The notes under the pieces: generated by a model
What the model saw: the letters and a program-made list of their open reading frames with translations, nothing else
Databases searched by the model: none
What the model was told of the DNA's origin: nothing
Part shown: positions 9,330 through 21,878 of the stretch, one piece after another
Layout of the letters: every line of letters starts with the position of its first letter
Numbering within the stretch: the first letter of the stretch is position 1
Position numbers and translations under genes: made by a program
Assembly (NCBI GenBank): GCA_030704615.1
Contig: CM060732.1
Span: forward strand, 5,518,001-5,582,000
Length of the DNA stretch: 64,000 nt
Source of the DNA: Takakia lepidozioides
Taxonomy: Eukaryota; Streptophyta; Takakiopsida; Takakiales; Takakiaceae
Direction of reading: 5' to 3'

Positions 9330-12300
9330 CTAGTCATCAGCTGATACTTCATCATCCGTGTCATAAGCCTGTGATTCAAAGGCATACACATCCATGAAAG
9401 CCTCAACTCTACGCAACCTATCCACGGATTGTCCAACAATAGCTGCTCTTCGGTCAAACAAGAGATCATTGGAAAGACCTACATCACGTTGTTGATGTAT
9501 TGAATGCAAAGCTTGGGACTCGGCATACGAAGGTAGATAAAACGATGAAAGAGGACTTTGGGTAGACTATTGTAGATGGTCCGCACAATCCCATCACTGC
9601 ATCACACATACATGTATACTTATGTTAACAAATCAAATGGGAATGGTTTGCTTTGCAAATAATATAGAGATTGCAACAAAGGGAATTGAGGCGAGACATA
9701 CTCACTAGGAAGTACTGCCGAGATGAAGACCAAGCTTGCGCGCCACCTTAGGAGCAGGGGGTTCCAACAAACTCACAGGACGTTGAATGGTTGGAGTTAC
9801 CACAGATGAAACCAAAACGGGTTGAGTATTTTGAAGTGCAGAGAGACGTGCTGCATACAACGTCTGGTCCCCCTCAAGACCAAATACGTGACGTCCAGAC
9901 TCGCGGGCAGCAATAAATGTAGAACCTGCAGGAAAAAAACATGCAATGATGATATTATATCGGATAACAGTTAATGATCATGAATCAGCTCAGAAGATTT
10001 TAATTACAAAATGGAGACCAATGCAAACCTGTGCCAGCTATGAGATCCAAAATGCGGGAGCCAGGAGGTGAGCATGTCTCCAACAACACTTGCATGAAGG
10101 CGGGACTACGGTCTCGCGCACCCCTCCAGGCTTGTTGAGGAGTTTGCATGGGTAGTGCAACATCTGGAATGTGGTTGTAGATGGCATCCAACTCAACAGG
10201 GTCTGCAAGGGGGTCCACAACTTTGCCAGACTCACGCAGTTTGAATAGTCCTCCTTGCTTGGTGAGGACATGGGCGTGGAAGAACATGGTCTGTTAGACG
10301 TGCCATTTCCACAAAAACAGTGCACCCGGATGGTTTAATAATATGTATGAGAGTAGGAAGATGAAACATCAAACAATGAGATATTGAAGAGGGATGATTT
10401 TTACCTTTCCTGTCTGAGTGTGTAGAGGGGTGGTATTGATGCAAGTATATTTCCTTGATAATACGGAAATAGAGCTGCCCCTGGAGTAAGAAAAGAGCTC
10501 CAATGCAAAGGAATCATCGGAGCCCTGCAAGAACACCAAGCATCCATTGTCATCCAACAGGTCATTAGCAATGGAGAATGCATACTCCCAATACCGTTTA
10601 AAAAGCATTCCAGGGAGGAACCTGTACACCATCCAAACAGCCCTGTACAGGCATTCCTGTTGGGCAGTCCACGATGATCATGTCCACAGCCACATGACGC
10701 TTTTTCCATCCACAACACTAGACCAAGTTCCTGGCAACTGCAAACAACATACAGAAAATGTAGGAGTCAATAGCCGGATGATGAGGATATAAAAACATCG
10801 AAGAATTCCTTACATTCAAGTTTGTTTGTTGGGGAAACTCACATTTTTTAAGAACTCCATGAGCTCTTTCAAGGTCGCATCAGGAGATGTACTTGAGGCC
10901 TCCACCATATCAATGAAATGAGTAGGCATGATCTTCATGCGATACATGCTAGGTGCACCAAGAGAAATGACACTGCACTGTAAGGATGTTCGCCTGCCTT
11001 TGGCTTGTTTCCTCGAGTAGTAGGTGCAGGCACTACAACCAACTGATTTGAAGGATGTGAAGAACTACCAATAGGACCAGCAATAGAAGCCACACCTGCA
11101 TTGGGGGCCACACCTGCATTGACATCCGCACCTTTTCTTTTTCGTGATTTGCGTTTTGGTACACCCACAACGGCAGGGACCACTTGGCTACAGCGTCAGC
11201 GGCCTGTGTAGCAATCTGTTCTGCATGCTCCAGATCAAGAACAGGGACTTCAGTGGAGATACCCCCTTCATCACTCACTGACTGCCTGCGAACACATTCC
11301 TTATGAAGTCCCATTTCTGCATAGGGGATAGTACCTTGGGCATATCCAAATACCAACCCCCCCTTCCGGTGTTCCACACCCCAATCTTCCTCAATTGCAG
11401 GTGTGTACATGGAAGCTTGTTGAGCACCAAACTTCCAGGCCATCAGAAACTTGGGCTCAGCCTTAAGTCGATCACTCGGTACAAGCACAAATCTCATGTA
11501 CCTAAAATACAAACACATTCAAAGTTATTGTGGAGACAAATATTTATGCAACCTGTTCAACAATTGAACAAGCACATTAAGAAACATGTATATCCCAATG
11601 TACTAGAAAAATACTTGAAGCATAGACATTTTTGACTTACAAGGTGTATACACTATCCATGTACAATGCAATGGAAAGATGGTACCTGAATAAAATCCGT
11701 CTCACCACCTTCTCCCCACCTGTTTGTTGTTCCCAATCATTGCCTCTGAATGGCCCCTTTGGCAATGAGAACTCTCTATGAAACAACTCATTGAAATGAG
11801 TCATCTTCCATGTATCCATGTAGTCTCCCAGACTCTCACTCTCTCCTTCCTCCAAGGCAACATGAAATTGGCCAAGCTGAGTGGTGTACAAGGCAAACTG
11901 AGCCAAGGCAACCTTGCGAAGCTGCCAGAAATACAGTCAGTCAGTTAAATAACTATGTAATGTGTCATCAACAAAATGAATTAATTGCATTGAGAAGATA
12001 GTGATTGTATATGTACCTGCCACCAAAAAGTCCTTCTATTCAGCCAAGGATCAAGTGTTGGCCCACTGATAGGCCCGGGTGGAAAAAAATTACGGTCGTG
12101 AAGTGTTTGGTCTCCATTCCATATATGTAGCCATTCCACCTTTTCTTCAGGATCCACCCGGGCGGTAGCAATGTTCACCATTTTTCTTGGGTCATTTCCT
12201 CTGATCCTGCCTTTACACGTGACCAATGCAGTTTAAGTTCTTGGAGAAACCCCTCTCCAAGGGTTGGATCAGCAATAGGAAGCAACTTCACAAGCTGACT

Positions 12301-13455
12301 CTTGTGTTGCTCCCTTGCTTTCAATCCAGCCTGTCTCATTGTATCTTCAAGGCCCTCTTGACTCTTTGGCCCCTCAGCAAGTTTGTAAGCTTCCCCCGCC
12401 ATGCGTTGGGCCTCAACAATATCATGCTGCCAAAAGAACCAAAACAGTTCATAACATGAACCAGAGGTGAATCTTGTCTATGGATGCAAAGAATGAAACT
12501 TGGTTAAGACATGATGTTACCTTGTACAAAATCTCTGTCATTGCATGGACTGTCAGGTTATACCAAGTCTTTCCTGCTTTCTTGATGCATTCGTCGTATT
12601 GCTCTTTCCTCAATACATTCTTCCATTCAGAGACAGGTGTAAGGCCAATCATATTGACCTTGCAAACCAAGTGCACAAATTTGGATGTAACATGTGCCCT
12701 CTCTGTTGCCCTGCACATATAAAATATGATCATTAGAAAGAAGATGTGTATATGTACATCCATTGAGCAAGAACATGACAACATTGAACATGAAAGTAAA
12801 TGAAGAATAGAAAGGGAAACTCACACATTCACTCCATCCATGATGGACCTGAGGGAACCACGATTTTCAATGTCCGCATTGAGCACCCAACTTGTCACAC
12901 AGACATGTCTTGACAAGTTGGCCCCATGAACTTCATTGATATAGGGATACCATGCTTGAAGCCTATGATTCCCATCCCAGACATGAAACATCTTCCCCCG
13001 AAGATGATGCAACTTTGGCTTGGACTCAAGATACTTCTCAAACTCATCATTGACTGTTTTCCAATGACTATCCCATGTAGAGATGATCAGGATCAGGACC
13101 TACATCTACAGTAGATCCATCAATCCCCTCAACAGAAACATAGAACACGGCTGCTCCTGGATGGTATCCAGAATAGAAGTCTCCTCTAAGCTTTAGGATG
13201 TCGTTGGCAAGGGCGGGCCTAACAACCTGCATAGAAATCATGCGACACAATGGAATGTCCATAACTCCATCCTCAATGAGGAGGGACCTGAAAGTTACAT
13301 TCAGATCTTGTTTCTTTTCCAGAATAATTGCCTGTTTGGCATCTAGAGAAAGAGGATCACTAGATGTTGTATCCTCTTCATACTCATCTGCCCCCCAATT
13401 CCCTGCATCAATGTCGTCAATAATGGTTGCAAGCGTCCCGCCTCCACAGCTTCAG
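9330..13455 (-). pseudogene. T1 ParB-like/DNA methyltransferase gene (degenerate copy)
   Basis: This is a multi-exon leftward gene homologous throughout to the better copy in T2, with splice sites at the same places (11501, 11686 and 11921 match 34093, 34969 and 35192). The N-terminus is acidic (DEYEEDTTSSD). The ParB/sulfiredoxin-like domain follows at about 12838-13290 (IPLCRMISMQVVRPAL, GKMFHVWDGNHRLQAW). The methyltransferase is beta class. Motif IV is VDMIIVDCPTGMP near 10655-10690. Motif I, SRILDLIAGT, is near 10030, with an intron right after it. The next exon reads STFIAARESGRHVFGLEGD (near 9900). The acidic C-terminus ends at TAG 9330-9332. Breaks visible: frameshifts near 12180, 11185, 10690 and at a T-run near 10600, and an in-frame TAG near 9572. 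Probably dead. Methylation of adenine N6 or cytosine N4 is expected from the family. Confidence 0.8.
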
Positions 13456-13689
13456 TTGTAGTAGTAATTTCCTAATTCCATAGACCAAAACAGTTCAAGA
13501 TGTCAGTGTATGAGAAGAGCACATGTGTGAATGTATAATATGTAAAAAGAGCAGTTCAGTGTCATGGTTGCATGAAGAAAACAAATGAATTTGGATAGTC
13601 AACTAATTCCATGAATATCCTTGTCTTTCAAAGCTTACAACTTGGAGCAGAATACAGGCGTGAGCATCCCGACAGAGGACCTCCGACCA

Positions 13690-14850
13690 CCTACGCCGGC
13701 GCATATGACACATATGTGCAACCAACTCAAAATTTGACAAGATTTGAGGCCCTTGAAGAAATTTTGCTCAAGGAGCTCCAAGCATATGCGCCGGCGCATA
13801 CCATGGAAGGGAGGTTGTAGCCAAACATACAGGAGCACCTTGAAAGATCAACTAGGCCTATGGAAGCATGTGGAGTGTGGAGGTGGCAACGTAGAAGCTT
13901 TGAGATACTTGAATACTGTGATCAACCAAAATAGGGAAGGTTCCCCAAGCGTCTGCGCCGACGGAGGTGGCAGCCTCGACACTTTGGAGCTTACGTAACA
14001 CAAGGAATATACAACAAAAAACCAAGCTCCAGCATCTCCGCCGGCGGAGATGCTTGCATGAGGTTCCTGAAACCTAGGAGCTAAGCAAAAAAAGATTGTG
14101 CTCAATGGGTATGCGCCGGCGGATATGGCAGCCCAGCCCGCTCGGAGCATCAACAACTTATGAGAATGCGGAGAAACAAAAGAGATGGAAGGGGGGGGAG
14201 AACTTCCTGAAATATGTGAGCAGCCCTGCTGCACGGGTCTGTGTTGACAGAGGTGGCAGCCTTGGCGCTTTGGAGCTTCCGTAACACAGGGAATATGCAA
14301 AAAAACCAAGCTCCAAGTGTCTCCGCCGGTGGAGACGCTTGCAGGAGGTTCCTGAAACCTATGATCTGAGCAAAAAAGAATGTACTCAATGGGTATGCGC
14401 CGGCGGATATGCCAGCGCAGCCCACTCGGAGCATCAGCATGCGGAAAAACAAGGAAGATGGAAAAGGGGAGAACTTCCTGAAACATTTGAGCAGCCCTGC
14501 TGCACAGGTATGCGCCAGCGGATACGCCAGCCCAACCCGCTCGGAGCATCAGCAACGTATGAGCATGCAAAAAAATAAACGGGATGGGAGTAGAGGAGCA
14601 CTTCCTGAAACATGCGAGCATCCCAGCTCCAACGGTATGCGCCGGCGGAGGTGGCAGCCCAGCCCTTCCAAGCATCAGAAAAAACCAAGGGGAATGAGCT
14701 GTCTCCGCGGCGGAGACGGTTGTGTGTATGTGTGGAGATTCGCAAACTTGTGAGACTTGAAGTGACTTAGGCATCTGCGCCGGCGGATGTGCTAGATAAG
14801 GAGCAGCTTGGTGGAAGTGACTTAGGCGCTGCGCCGCGGATGTGCTAGAT
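13690..14850. repeat. T1 array of GC-rich palindromes
   Basis: About a dozen sites share a GCGCCGGCGGA core, spaced 60-230 bp apart. Perfect palindromes include TATGCGCCGGCGCATA near 13786-13801. A 24-bp one at 14031-14054 contains TCTCCGCCGGCGGAGA. Further copies are near 14110, 14320, 14395, 14515, 14640, 14705, 14773 and 14830. Several are embedded in longer direct repeats (CAGCCCGCTCGGAGCATCA). The array lies between the two divergent genes of T1, so it could hold transposase- or ParB-binding sites or methylation targets. That function is inferred. Confidence 0.8.
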
Positions 14851-15284
14851 AAGTAGCAGCTTGGTGGGGCTTCGCGATGGCGCATTGCCTAAGTGCAGGT
14901 CATGAAAACAACAAAACTACAGCTTCCTGCTCCCGTTCCACCACCTCTACCACCACCACCACCAGCAACGCCTCCCCCTCGAGTGTCCTTCTTCCTCCCC
15001 ATCGCCGCAAACAGCTCGTTGCCTCGGGGTGGTATAGTATAAGGCCGAGATGCGGCGCCTCCATCTCCTCTTCGCAACGGGAGTCTCCAGGGTGTAGAGA
15101 CTAGAGACGTGTTAAGTGCTTGTGTAGTTTGTGTGTGTTTGTTTGGGGGAGTGGCAAGGGATAATGTGCAAGTATACTAGACTACGTTAGTGTAGTAATG
15201 ATACCGGGTTAGTCATGTAGTAATGGCAACAAGTTTAACTGAATAAAAATAGTTTATTAACAAAAAAAGTAGAGGTAGTTTCAT

Positions 15285-15450
15285 TGAATAGAGCATGGCT
15301 TGTTGGTAAGGTTGTGGTGTATTTTCCACAAGGTTGCGGGTTCAAACCTGCCCCCGTCAAGGAGAGCGGGGGAAAAGGGGGGCGAGGGCGGAAGGCAAAG
15401 GCCAAATTGGCCAAATCTGAAATGTGAACCTTTTTTATACACTCTGGCGT
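15285..15450 (+). repeat. tRNA-derived SINE
   Basis: TGGCTTGTTGG (15296-15306) matches a pol III A box. GGTTCAAACC (15339-15348) matches a B box, with spacing as in tRNAs and their SINE derivatives. The intervening arms do not make a convincing cloverleaf. A G-rich tail follows. The 3' limit is uncertain. It lies in the intergenic part of T1. Confidence 0.6.
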
Positions 15451-16046
15451 TAGTGTTTTTTGGACTACATGGGTTACACGTGGATCCTCAGAAGATGGTT
15501 GTACGATTGACATGTTACTTTGTGGCGGCGCCTTCATAATACAATATAAAGTAAGTGATAAAGTAACTAAATATTTTGTTATGGGTGTCTTAATCAATTT
15601 ATTGGTTTTAGAGCCAATTGTCGCCACAAATACTTGTACTCATTACTCATATATGAGTAATCAAAGAACAAATCAACATACATGTCATGGGATTTGATGC
15701 CGTCTAGTGTGTCAGTTCATAGTTGGACGATTAATCAACGATTGGTTGTAAAATAAATGGAAACATGCAAAGCATTTATGTTTCATATGCTCATAAGAAG
15801 AAGGCAGTACATTGGATTCTAAGATCTCAACAACGGCGCCGTCGTCTTAAAAATAGGGGATAGTCCATTTAGTTGTTTCTGTCAGAGAATAATATGGATG
15901 GAGCACATGCCTCAAAAAATTTGCACCTTCTGGATTGATGATACACATAAGTAATGTAAGCCATTTAATGTATTTGCATAAGGTCTTGCAAGATGTGCGC
16001 TTTCATTCATTTTGCATCTTCTCTCAAACTTTGAGGGCATTGCCAA

Positions 16047-19000
16047 ATGTCTACACCAAAATATGCAGTGCTTTCATGTCCACCTGATGCAAAAGTGGTT
16101 CGTTATCCTTGCAATGGAAACAAGTGCATTATCCCAGAACCTTGGTTATGCAATAGATTCAAACTTGTTCCGGGTTCAGTTTTTTTGGAGGATGATGGAG
16201 ATGATGATGCCTCCACAGTGTTGCTTCTAGTTTTCAATGACGGCCAAAAGCAATGGGAGTTGTTTCCAGACACTTTCTCTAAGTACCGTGTCACAGGTAC
16301 GAGCTATACACAGTCACATGATGAGAGGCACACTTCTATTGCAAGAAAGAACGATCAAGCTGCAACAAATGGGAGATGTAAATTGAAGGAGGAGGTTGCA
16401 GATTCGGCGAGCTTGGGGTCTCATAATTCGGATTGTGTTGAGGTTTCTAAGAGTGTATTTTGTGGATCTCAACCTTCCTCATCTACTCATACGGTCTTGC
16501 TTCACGACATGAAGCCTCGGAAAACTCCATTGGACAACACCACGTCTGATTGTTGCGAATCTGCGAGGGGTTTATCTTCATCTCCACGACTAGCAGGGGA
16601 GGCTACATCTGCATTTCCTTCTGGTGTGTTGTCCATTTTGAGTATCTTGGCCACTGCTCGGAGGAATGGATCAAAATGAGAGCTTTCTACCTTGGACTAT
16701 AGTCACATTCCAGTGCATCGTGTTCGGTGTCTTCCTCGAGCTTTTGATGGAAAAGTGATCCACGAACTCCCCCCCGTGGTCAAACTACGTACGGACCGTG
16801 GTTCACAGTCCCTCCAAGGCATGGACCGCAAGTTTGATGGTCATCCTTGGTGCAAGACCAATACCTACAATATGTCTGGTGTTCCAATCATGTGAAATGT
16901 AGTAAGGTTCTTTGTGTTGGAAAGCTCATATGTCAAAGCAGCACTTGCCCCTTCTTCAAGAAAGAAGGAGAACGGAATGACCGCTATTGGGAAGGCAATG
17001 CAAACAAGGTGTTCATTGCAGGAGCCCAAGTTCCATTCAACCAGTTCAAGTGTAGTTTCTGCAAAGAAAGACCTTTCTGTGAGGCGCATTGTGGGGCAAG
17101 AATGTACTATGTCACAAGTTCCCTTCCAACATATACACGTGTTGCAGTTCACGTTGGGTTTCATAACCATCCATGTGCCAAGGGCGAGAATAGAGAGGCT
17201 GCGGAAAATGCATCAAGCATGATTCAAGAGCACGTTAAGATGAAGCCATGGTCGACCCCGGGAGCTATTTCCTTGTCAATGGCCCAAAAGCTCTTGATTG
17301 ATCGAGTTCTTGTGGCTGATGGCACAGAGACAGTACGTCTTGAGGGAGAGGCTTTGGAAGATATTCTTGAAGAGTTTGCCCATGTTTGTAGCCCCAATGT
17401 GAAAAACAAGGTCGCATCTGCACGTGTCAATTCCATCATGTCCATATTGGAGTTGAAGCGTCTGAGTACATACCATTTCATTCACAGCAATCTCCTTCCA
17501 GGCCAGCATACTTCTCATCTCCCCCATGTTTTCAAGATGTCTGTTGCTGGTCCCGGGAGTGGTGTTGATCTTGTGCGTCGCATGAGTGAGGGGGATCTAC
17601 GCACAAGTTGGGTAGTATTTGACCATGTCAAACGCATCAAGGATTGGACAACTCTTGCGTGTCATGTCTATGAACCATATGTCAAGCGAATGATGACCAT
17701 TGCCATTTGCGATATGAAAACAGAGGATGCAGATGCTCAGGTGTTATTCTGGGAGATGATCAATGAACAAGCAAAACTTGCTGGCTTGAACAAACCAAAT
17801 TTTGTTGGCTTCATGGTGGATGCAGCAGGAGCGAATTGGGCTGCTGTTCGAAGGGTTTATGGATCTGATCCCAATGTCCCAATGGAAGGTAAAGAAAGAA
17901 CATGTTTATATCATTGGGCTGAAAGCCTCCGAAGACACACCAACGACTATATCTTGGAGGACTTCCATGAACGGCACACTCAGCTCTGTTATGAATGGAA
18001 AGATAGTGCTACCTTGGAGGATGCTACAACCACATACATTGCAATTTGGGCTTGGTGGCTCTCTTCAAGAGCATGCACAGAAAAGAGTCTGCCAAAACTA
18101 GATTCATGGCTTGCATGGTGGCACTACAGATATCGAATGTGGGGCCAATGGATGAGAGAGGACATGGATGTGGAGGCAGATGCAGATATGCCTACCACTA
18201 ATTTGTCTGAGGCAGTCCATTCTGCTTGGTGGAAGACAGCAGGCAATGGGAAAAAAATGAAGGTGGATCTATATGAGGCCACCATGCATGACATGTCACG
18301 AGCTCTTTTGCAGCAGGCAACATTTTACAGGCACACCACAGGAAAGACATGGGGGACGGGGCCCGACAAAGAGGAGCTCATGTTGCGTCAAGCAGCTAGA
18401 TCTAATAGCCCAGCAAAAATGGGTAAGGTTGTACGTGGCATAGTAGTTGGAACACCCATGCACATAAGGGGGGTTCAATTGGAGGGAGACAATCGCACTA
18501 TTCCAGTCAAACGCAAGTTAGGCGATGAGCATGGTGGGCCAAACGAATCTTGGAGGTGTGATATGAATGTAAAGACTGTTCCAGTGTGCGCCACTGGGAT
18601 GCCCAGTCCACACCAGCCATCTAGGTTTGTCAGCTCCAAATCAAGTCATGACATTCCTGGTTCTTCGACTTTCTGTGAGACAAATCCACATGTTGCTATC
18701 CCTCCACAGCCAATGCAATGGGGAAATCCAGTGAGAGAGACACAAGACTTTTCCGATGCATTGTTCAGGATTCAGCGGACAGGTCCTGCTTCCATGGTTC
18801 GTTGTTCTGCCTTGGTTGGAGTTTCCAAAGATAAATGCAAAGCGCTCATCAGGAAAGGTAAAGGAAGTCCTGCACCTTGCTTCACTGGCAAGTTACTAGC
18901 ACCGAACATGAAAGAACCAAAACTGCAAGTTTTTTGGTTTTGCCCCACAGATGTTTTGTCGTGTGTTGGAGGGACCGTGCCATCCTATTGCTTGGGAAAA

Positions 19001-19588
19001 CCGGGTATACCTAACGTGTGGCCTGTGAAGGTTGGAACCAACCTTACACAAGAAGAGGTGGACAACTTGACCCTTGCAGGTTTTCGACTAGTCCATCCTC
19101 CCAACGTTCCTGATCCGAACTTTCATGTGGGACAACTTCCAGTGGAACAACATATGCATCAAGGTGTTGTCCTTCCCGTGGGTAAGTATCCCACTACACG
19201 CTATGGGGTGCGCATTCGGCGTCGGGATCCGACTCCTCGACACTTGAGTCGCCAAGAGTCAGCGGAGACTCTTATTGCTGAGGTTCGTGGATTCAGAAAC
19301 GTGCCTCAGCCAGGTTATGGGAGAATTTACCAGCTACAAACAGAGGGATCTACCAGAGCAGGATTGGTTTACAATGTATACATTGGTCAGTTTCCATCTT
19401 GTGACTGTCCCGACTTTGATGAGCTATCTGTCAAGAAGAAAAAACAAACATATCTACCTTGTAAGCACATGTACTTCATGTACAACGTGCATCTAGGATG
19501 CGCCGGGGCTTATGAGATCCACCAACCTTCCCTTAGCCAGTTAGAGGTTAGGGCTATGCTAAAGAAGGACCCTAGTTCAACTTCTTAG
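16047..19588 (+). pseudogene. T1 MULE-type transposase with SWIM zinc finger
   Basis: The N-terminal part (16047-16676) is open, then TGA at 16677-16679. The same frame continues to about 16880. There, comparison with T2 shows a 31-bp deletion that shifts the frame, after which 16847-19588 stays open. Domain order: N-terminal region (KQWELFPDTFSKYRV); Cys/His domain ending in GFHNHPCAKG, like the FLYWCH/WRKY-type DNA-binding domains of MULE transposases; DDE-like MULE core (MTIAICDMKTEDAD, GFMVDAAGANWAAV, RTCLYHWAESL); a second Cys-rich region; SWIM finger CDCPDF...CKHMYF near the C-terminus. SWIM fingers are typical of MULE and FAR1-type proteins. The product would cut and integrate the element in the nucleus. 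This copy needs both breaks repaired to be functional. Confidence 0.85.
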
Positions 19589-19909
19589 TGACACATGAAA
19601 TGCACAAAAAAGAACCTCTAACTTGTGCCGTTCATTTTCATGCATGTGACATGTAATTATCTTGTTACTACTTTATTCCAAACATGACACATAGCATTTG
19701 TTAGTACAAAAGTTCCTATTTTGGTTAAAATGGAACTTGTGTCCATATTTTGGTTAATATGAAACTATTTTTCTTGAATACAAGTTTGCAAACTATTACT
19801 TTGGCCAGGGATCTTGTATTCTCTTCAGTTTAAGGTGGTGCATTAGTTGGAGTTAGTGGTCACATGCATCTTTGACCATTGACTACTGATTTTGTTAGCT
19901 AAAGAAGAT
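19589..19909. other. Right arm of T1
   Basis: AT-rich 3' region of the transposase gene up to the right target duplication. No palindrome array is seen here, unlike T2. The gag frame of element A happens to stay open into it for about 22 codons, which is fortuitous. Confidence 0.5.
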
Positions 19910-21878
19910 GAAGTAACCTCCCCACTCTCACAGAGTGTAGCTACCAGCCTGAACACCTCAGCTGGTCTTACCCCCGGTGTCGCAATCATGGTAGCCGAGA
20001 ACAATAGAGCCTGGCACACAGATGTGGCTGCTCCTAGCAGCACACTAGCTGTCGTAGCCTTGGCAACACTAGGTAGTGATGCTACCCGTGTAGCTCTCCT
20101 CAATGGCATAGTAACCTCCGCCTCGGTAACAGTCGGGCGAGAACTAGGTGCCATGGATGGCGTTGACACTGTCTCCGCCAATGTGAATGACTGAGGAAGC
20201 CTAGCCTGACGGCTTGCCTCCCCACGCTGTGCATCCAACTCCACCTCTGCACCTCGTGGCTCAGGAACTTGTGCTGCTCCTCGAGTCACGGCTGCAGCAG
20301 ACTCCACCTGCACTAGTGGTAGTGCTGTTCCGCACATGAATCCCATGCCTCCCATATCTCCTCCCTCAAGAGCAGGAGGTGGACCATCCGGCCTTGGAGC
20401 CGGTACCACCTGAGCTATAGCCATGGCAGCGAGCCTCTGCTCTAGCTGCTGAAGCCGGTTGGCCATGCCTTGGTCAACACCCTGACCTCCACGTCCTTGG
20501 CCATGTTGAGCTTGCCCTTGGCCTGCACCTCGTGCCTGGCCAACTCGTCCTCTCTGGGCTGCTCCACCTCGCCCCCGGCCACCATTGTTCCCTTGGAACT
20601 GGCCTGGGCGCAACTCAGGATGCAAACCATAACACTGGGCCTCTCTATGCCCGTGCTTGCCACAATGCCCACACTGCAACTGTGCAAGCTGTGCATGTAC
20701 CGGCCCTTTGCCTCCCTCTAGACAATCCTTCTTGACGTGGGGTCCTCCACATGTCCAACACACCACATCTGCCCATTGTTGGCCTGCAAATGAAGGGAGA
20801 GACCCCTGCATCTGAGGTCCTCTCTGCCCTTCCCTGAGCTTCACCTGAGCCCCCTTGTTGCCTTGAGCACGTTGAGGTAGTGGTTGGCTAGGAGCACCAC
20901 TACCCCATGGTGTCTCCTTAGCAAATCCCACCATAACCACTCGTTCCTCCACCATGTTGAGCTCTATCCGCTCTGCTAGCAAAAACACATTTGCTAAGGT
21001 GGGTTGGGACGCTTGTAGGAGAGTTGCATCCCGCACCCTTCTCCTCACCTCCTTGTCCAATATCCCATACCATAATTGGACTGCCTGAGCTTCCGTAACC
21101 CCTTGGTTACATTTATCAAGCGCCTCATGCGAGTGAAAGCCTCCCTCAAGCTCTCGGTCGGCTTTCGTTGGAACTCTTGCAAGCTCCGCAACTTCTCTGT
21201 CCTCACCCCTTGGTAGTTCCCTCTCAACTCTTCGAAGAACTCCACAACAGGGTTGAAGGCAGGCACGGATACTAGTGCTGGTGCGGTAGTGGCTTGGGTG
21301 GACGTCGTAGCTACTGTACCACCAGTCCCACTAGTCCCACTGCTGCTTGCTGAAGCTACCGGTGCAGCAGCAGGTGTAGCCACTGCCCTCGTGGCTCTAG
21401 TGCCCCTAGTGATGGAGACATAGTCGGGTGACCAGTACATCCTCCACTCCTCGATCTCAACCTCGTGCCCCCGCCTGAACTCATGGTAATCATCCATAGG
21501 CAGCCCCTCAAGGTGCTGAAACAGCCCCTTCCATGCCATGAAAGGCGTAAATAGTTGTGGATTGCACATTTGCTGCAAATCACACCAACTATCAAACTCT
21601 TGGATAAAATCATCCAACTCGATGGTGCCCACCGCCCCAGAGTACCTTCGTGGCCCCTTGGTAGCTCCATACATCTCCTCCATTGTGTCCCACAACAATG
21701 GCAAGGAAACAACTTGCACCGCCGGTATGAGTCCTCCCGATTCACAATCCGAATCAAGACCTTCCGTAGAAGACACATGAGGTGAAGGTGGCCTAAACCG
21801 CACACCTCGTCTCGTGTACCCACTAGTATCGCTAGTGCTCGAACCGGCACTGTCCCCAGCAACTAGTGGCACCTCCAT
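19910..21878 (-). pseudogene. Element A gag polyprotein
   Basis: Read leftward from ATG at 21876-21878. An acidic/Ser-rich N-terminus is followed by a capsid-like region (FFEELRGNYQGVRTEKLRSL, RKPTESLREAFTRMRRL). A one-base loss in a G run at 21099-21102 shifts the frame, and the second frame continues (DKEVRRRVRDATLLQ). It carries two CCHC zinc knuckles (CWTCGGPHVKKDC and CGHCGKHGHREAQC), an RG/GQ-rich nucleic-acid-binding segment and a Ser/Thr/Ala-rich tail. The tail runs to CESGEVTS at the T1 target site and would continue directly into the protease frame at 8374. Gag forms the particle that packages element RNA. The copy is broken by the shift and by T1. Confidence 0.85.

Larger units (their letters stand above)
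8385..19909. mobile_element. DNA transposon T1, MULE-type with a ParB-methyltransferase gene
   Basis: This 11.5-kb block interrupts the gag-pol frame of element A. It holds a rightward MULE/SWIM transposase gene (16047-19588) and a leftward ParB-like plus DNA methyltransferase gene (9330-13455). Between them lies an array of GC-rich palindromes (13690-14850). The layout is the same as in T2, but T1 is older. It has frameshifts in both genes, a diverged target duplication and no clear terminal inverted repeat, only short palindromes such as GTATGCGTGCATAC near the left tip. Two SINE-like inserts lie inside it. The boundaries are inferred from the reading frame of element A. Confidence 0.75.

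Noticed and set aside
13848-14885. A 345-codon minus-strand ORF
   Set aside because: It runs through the T1 palindrome/direct-repeat array. Its protein is a repeat translation without domains, and GC-rich repeats lack stops by composition.
14889-15077. Possible first exon of the T1 methyltransferase gene (Gly-rich, basic start)
   Set aside because: No convincing splice donor and no similarity to the first exon in T2. Left unannotated.
15235-15627. A 130-codon minus-strand ORF
   Set aside because: It overlaps the SINE and low-complexity sequence and has no family similarity.
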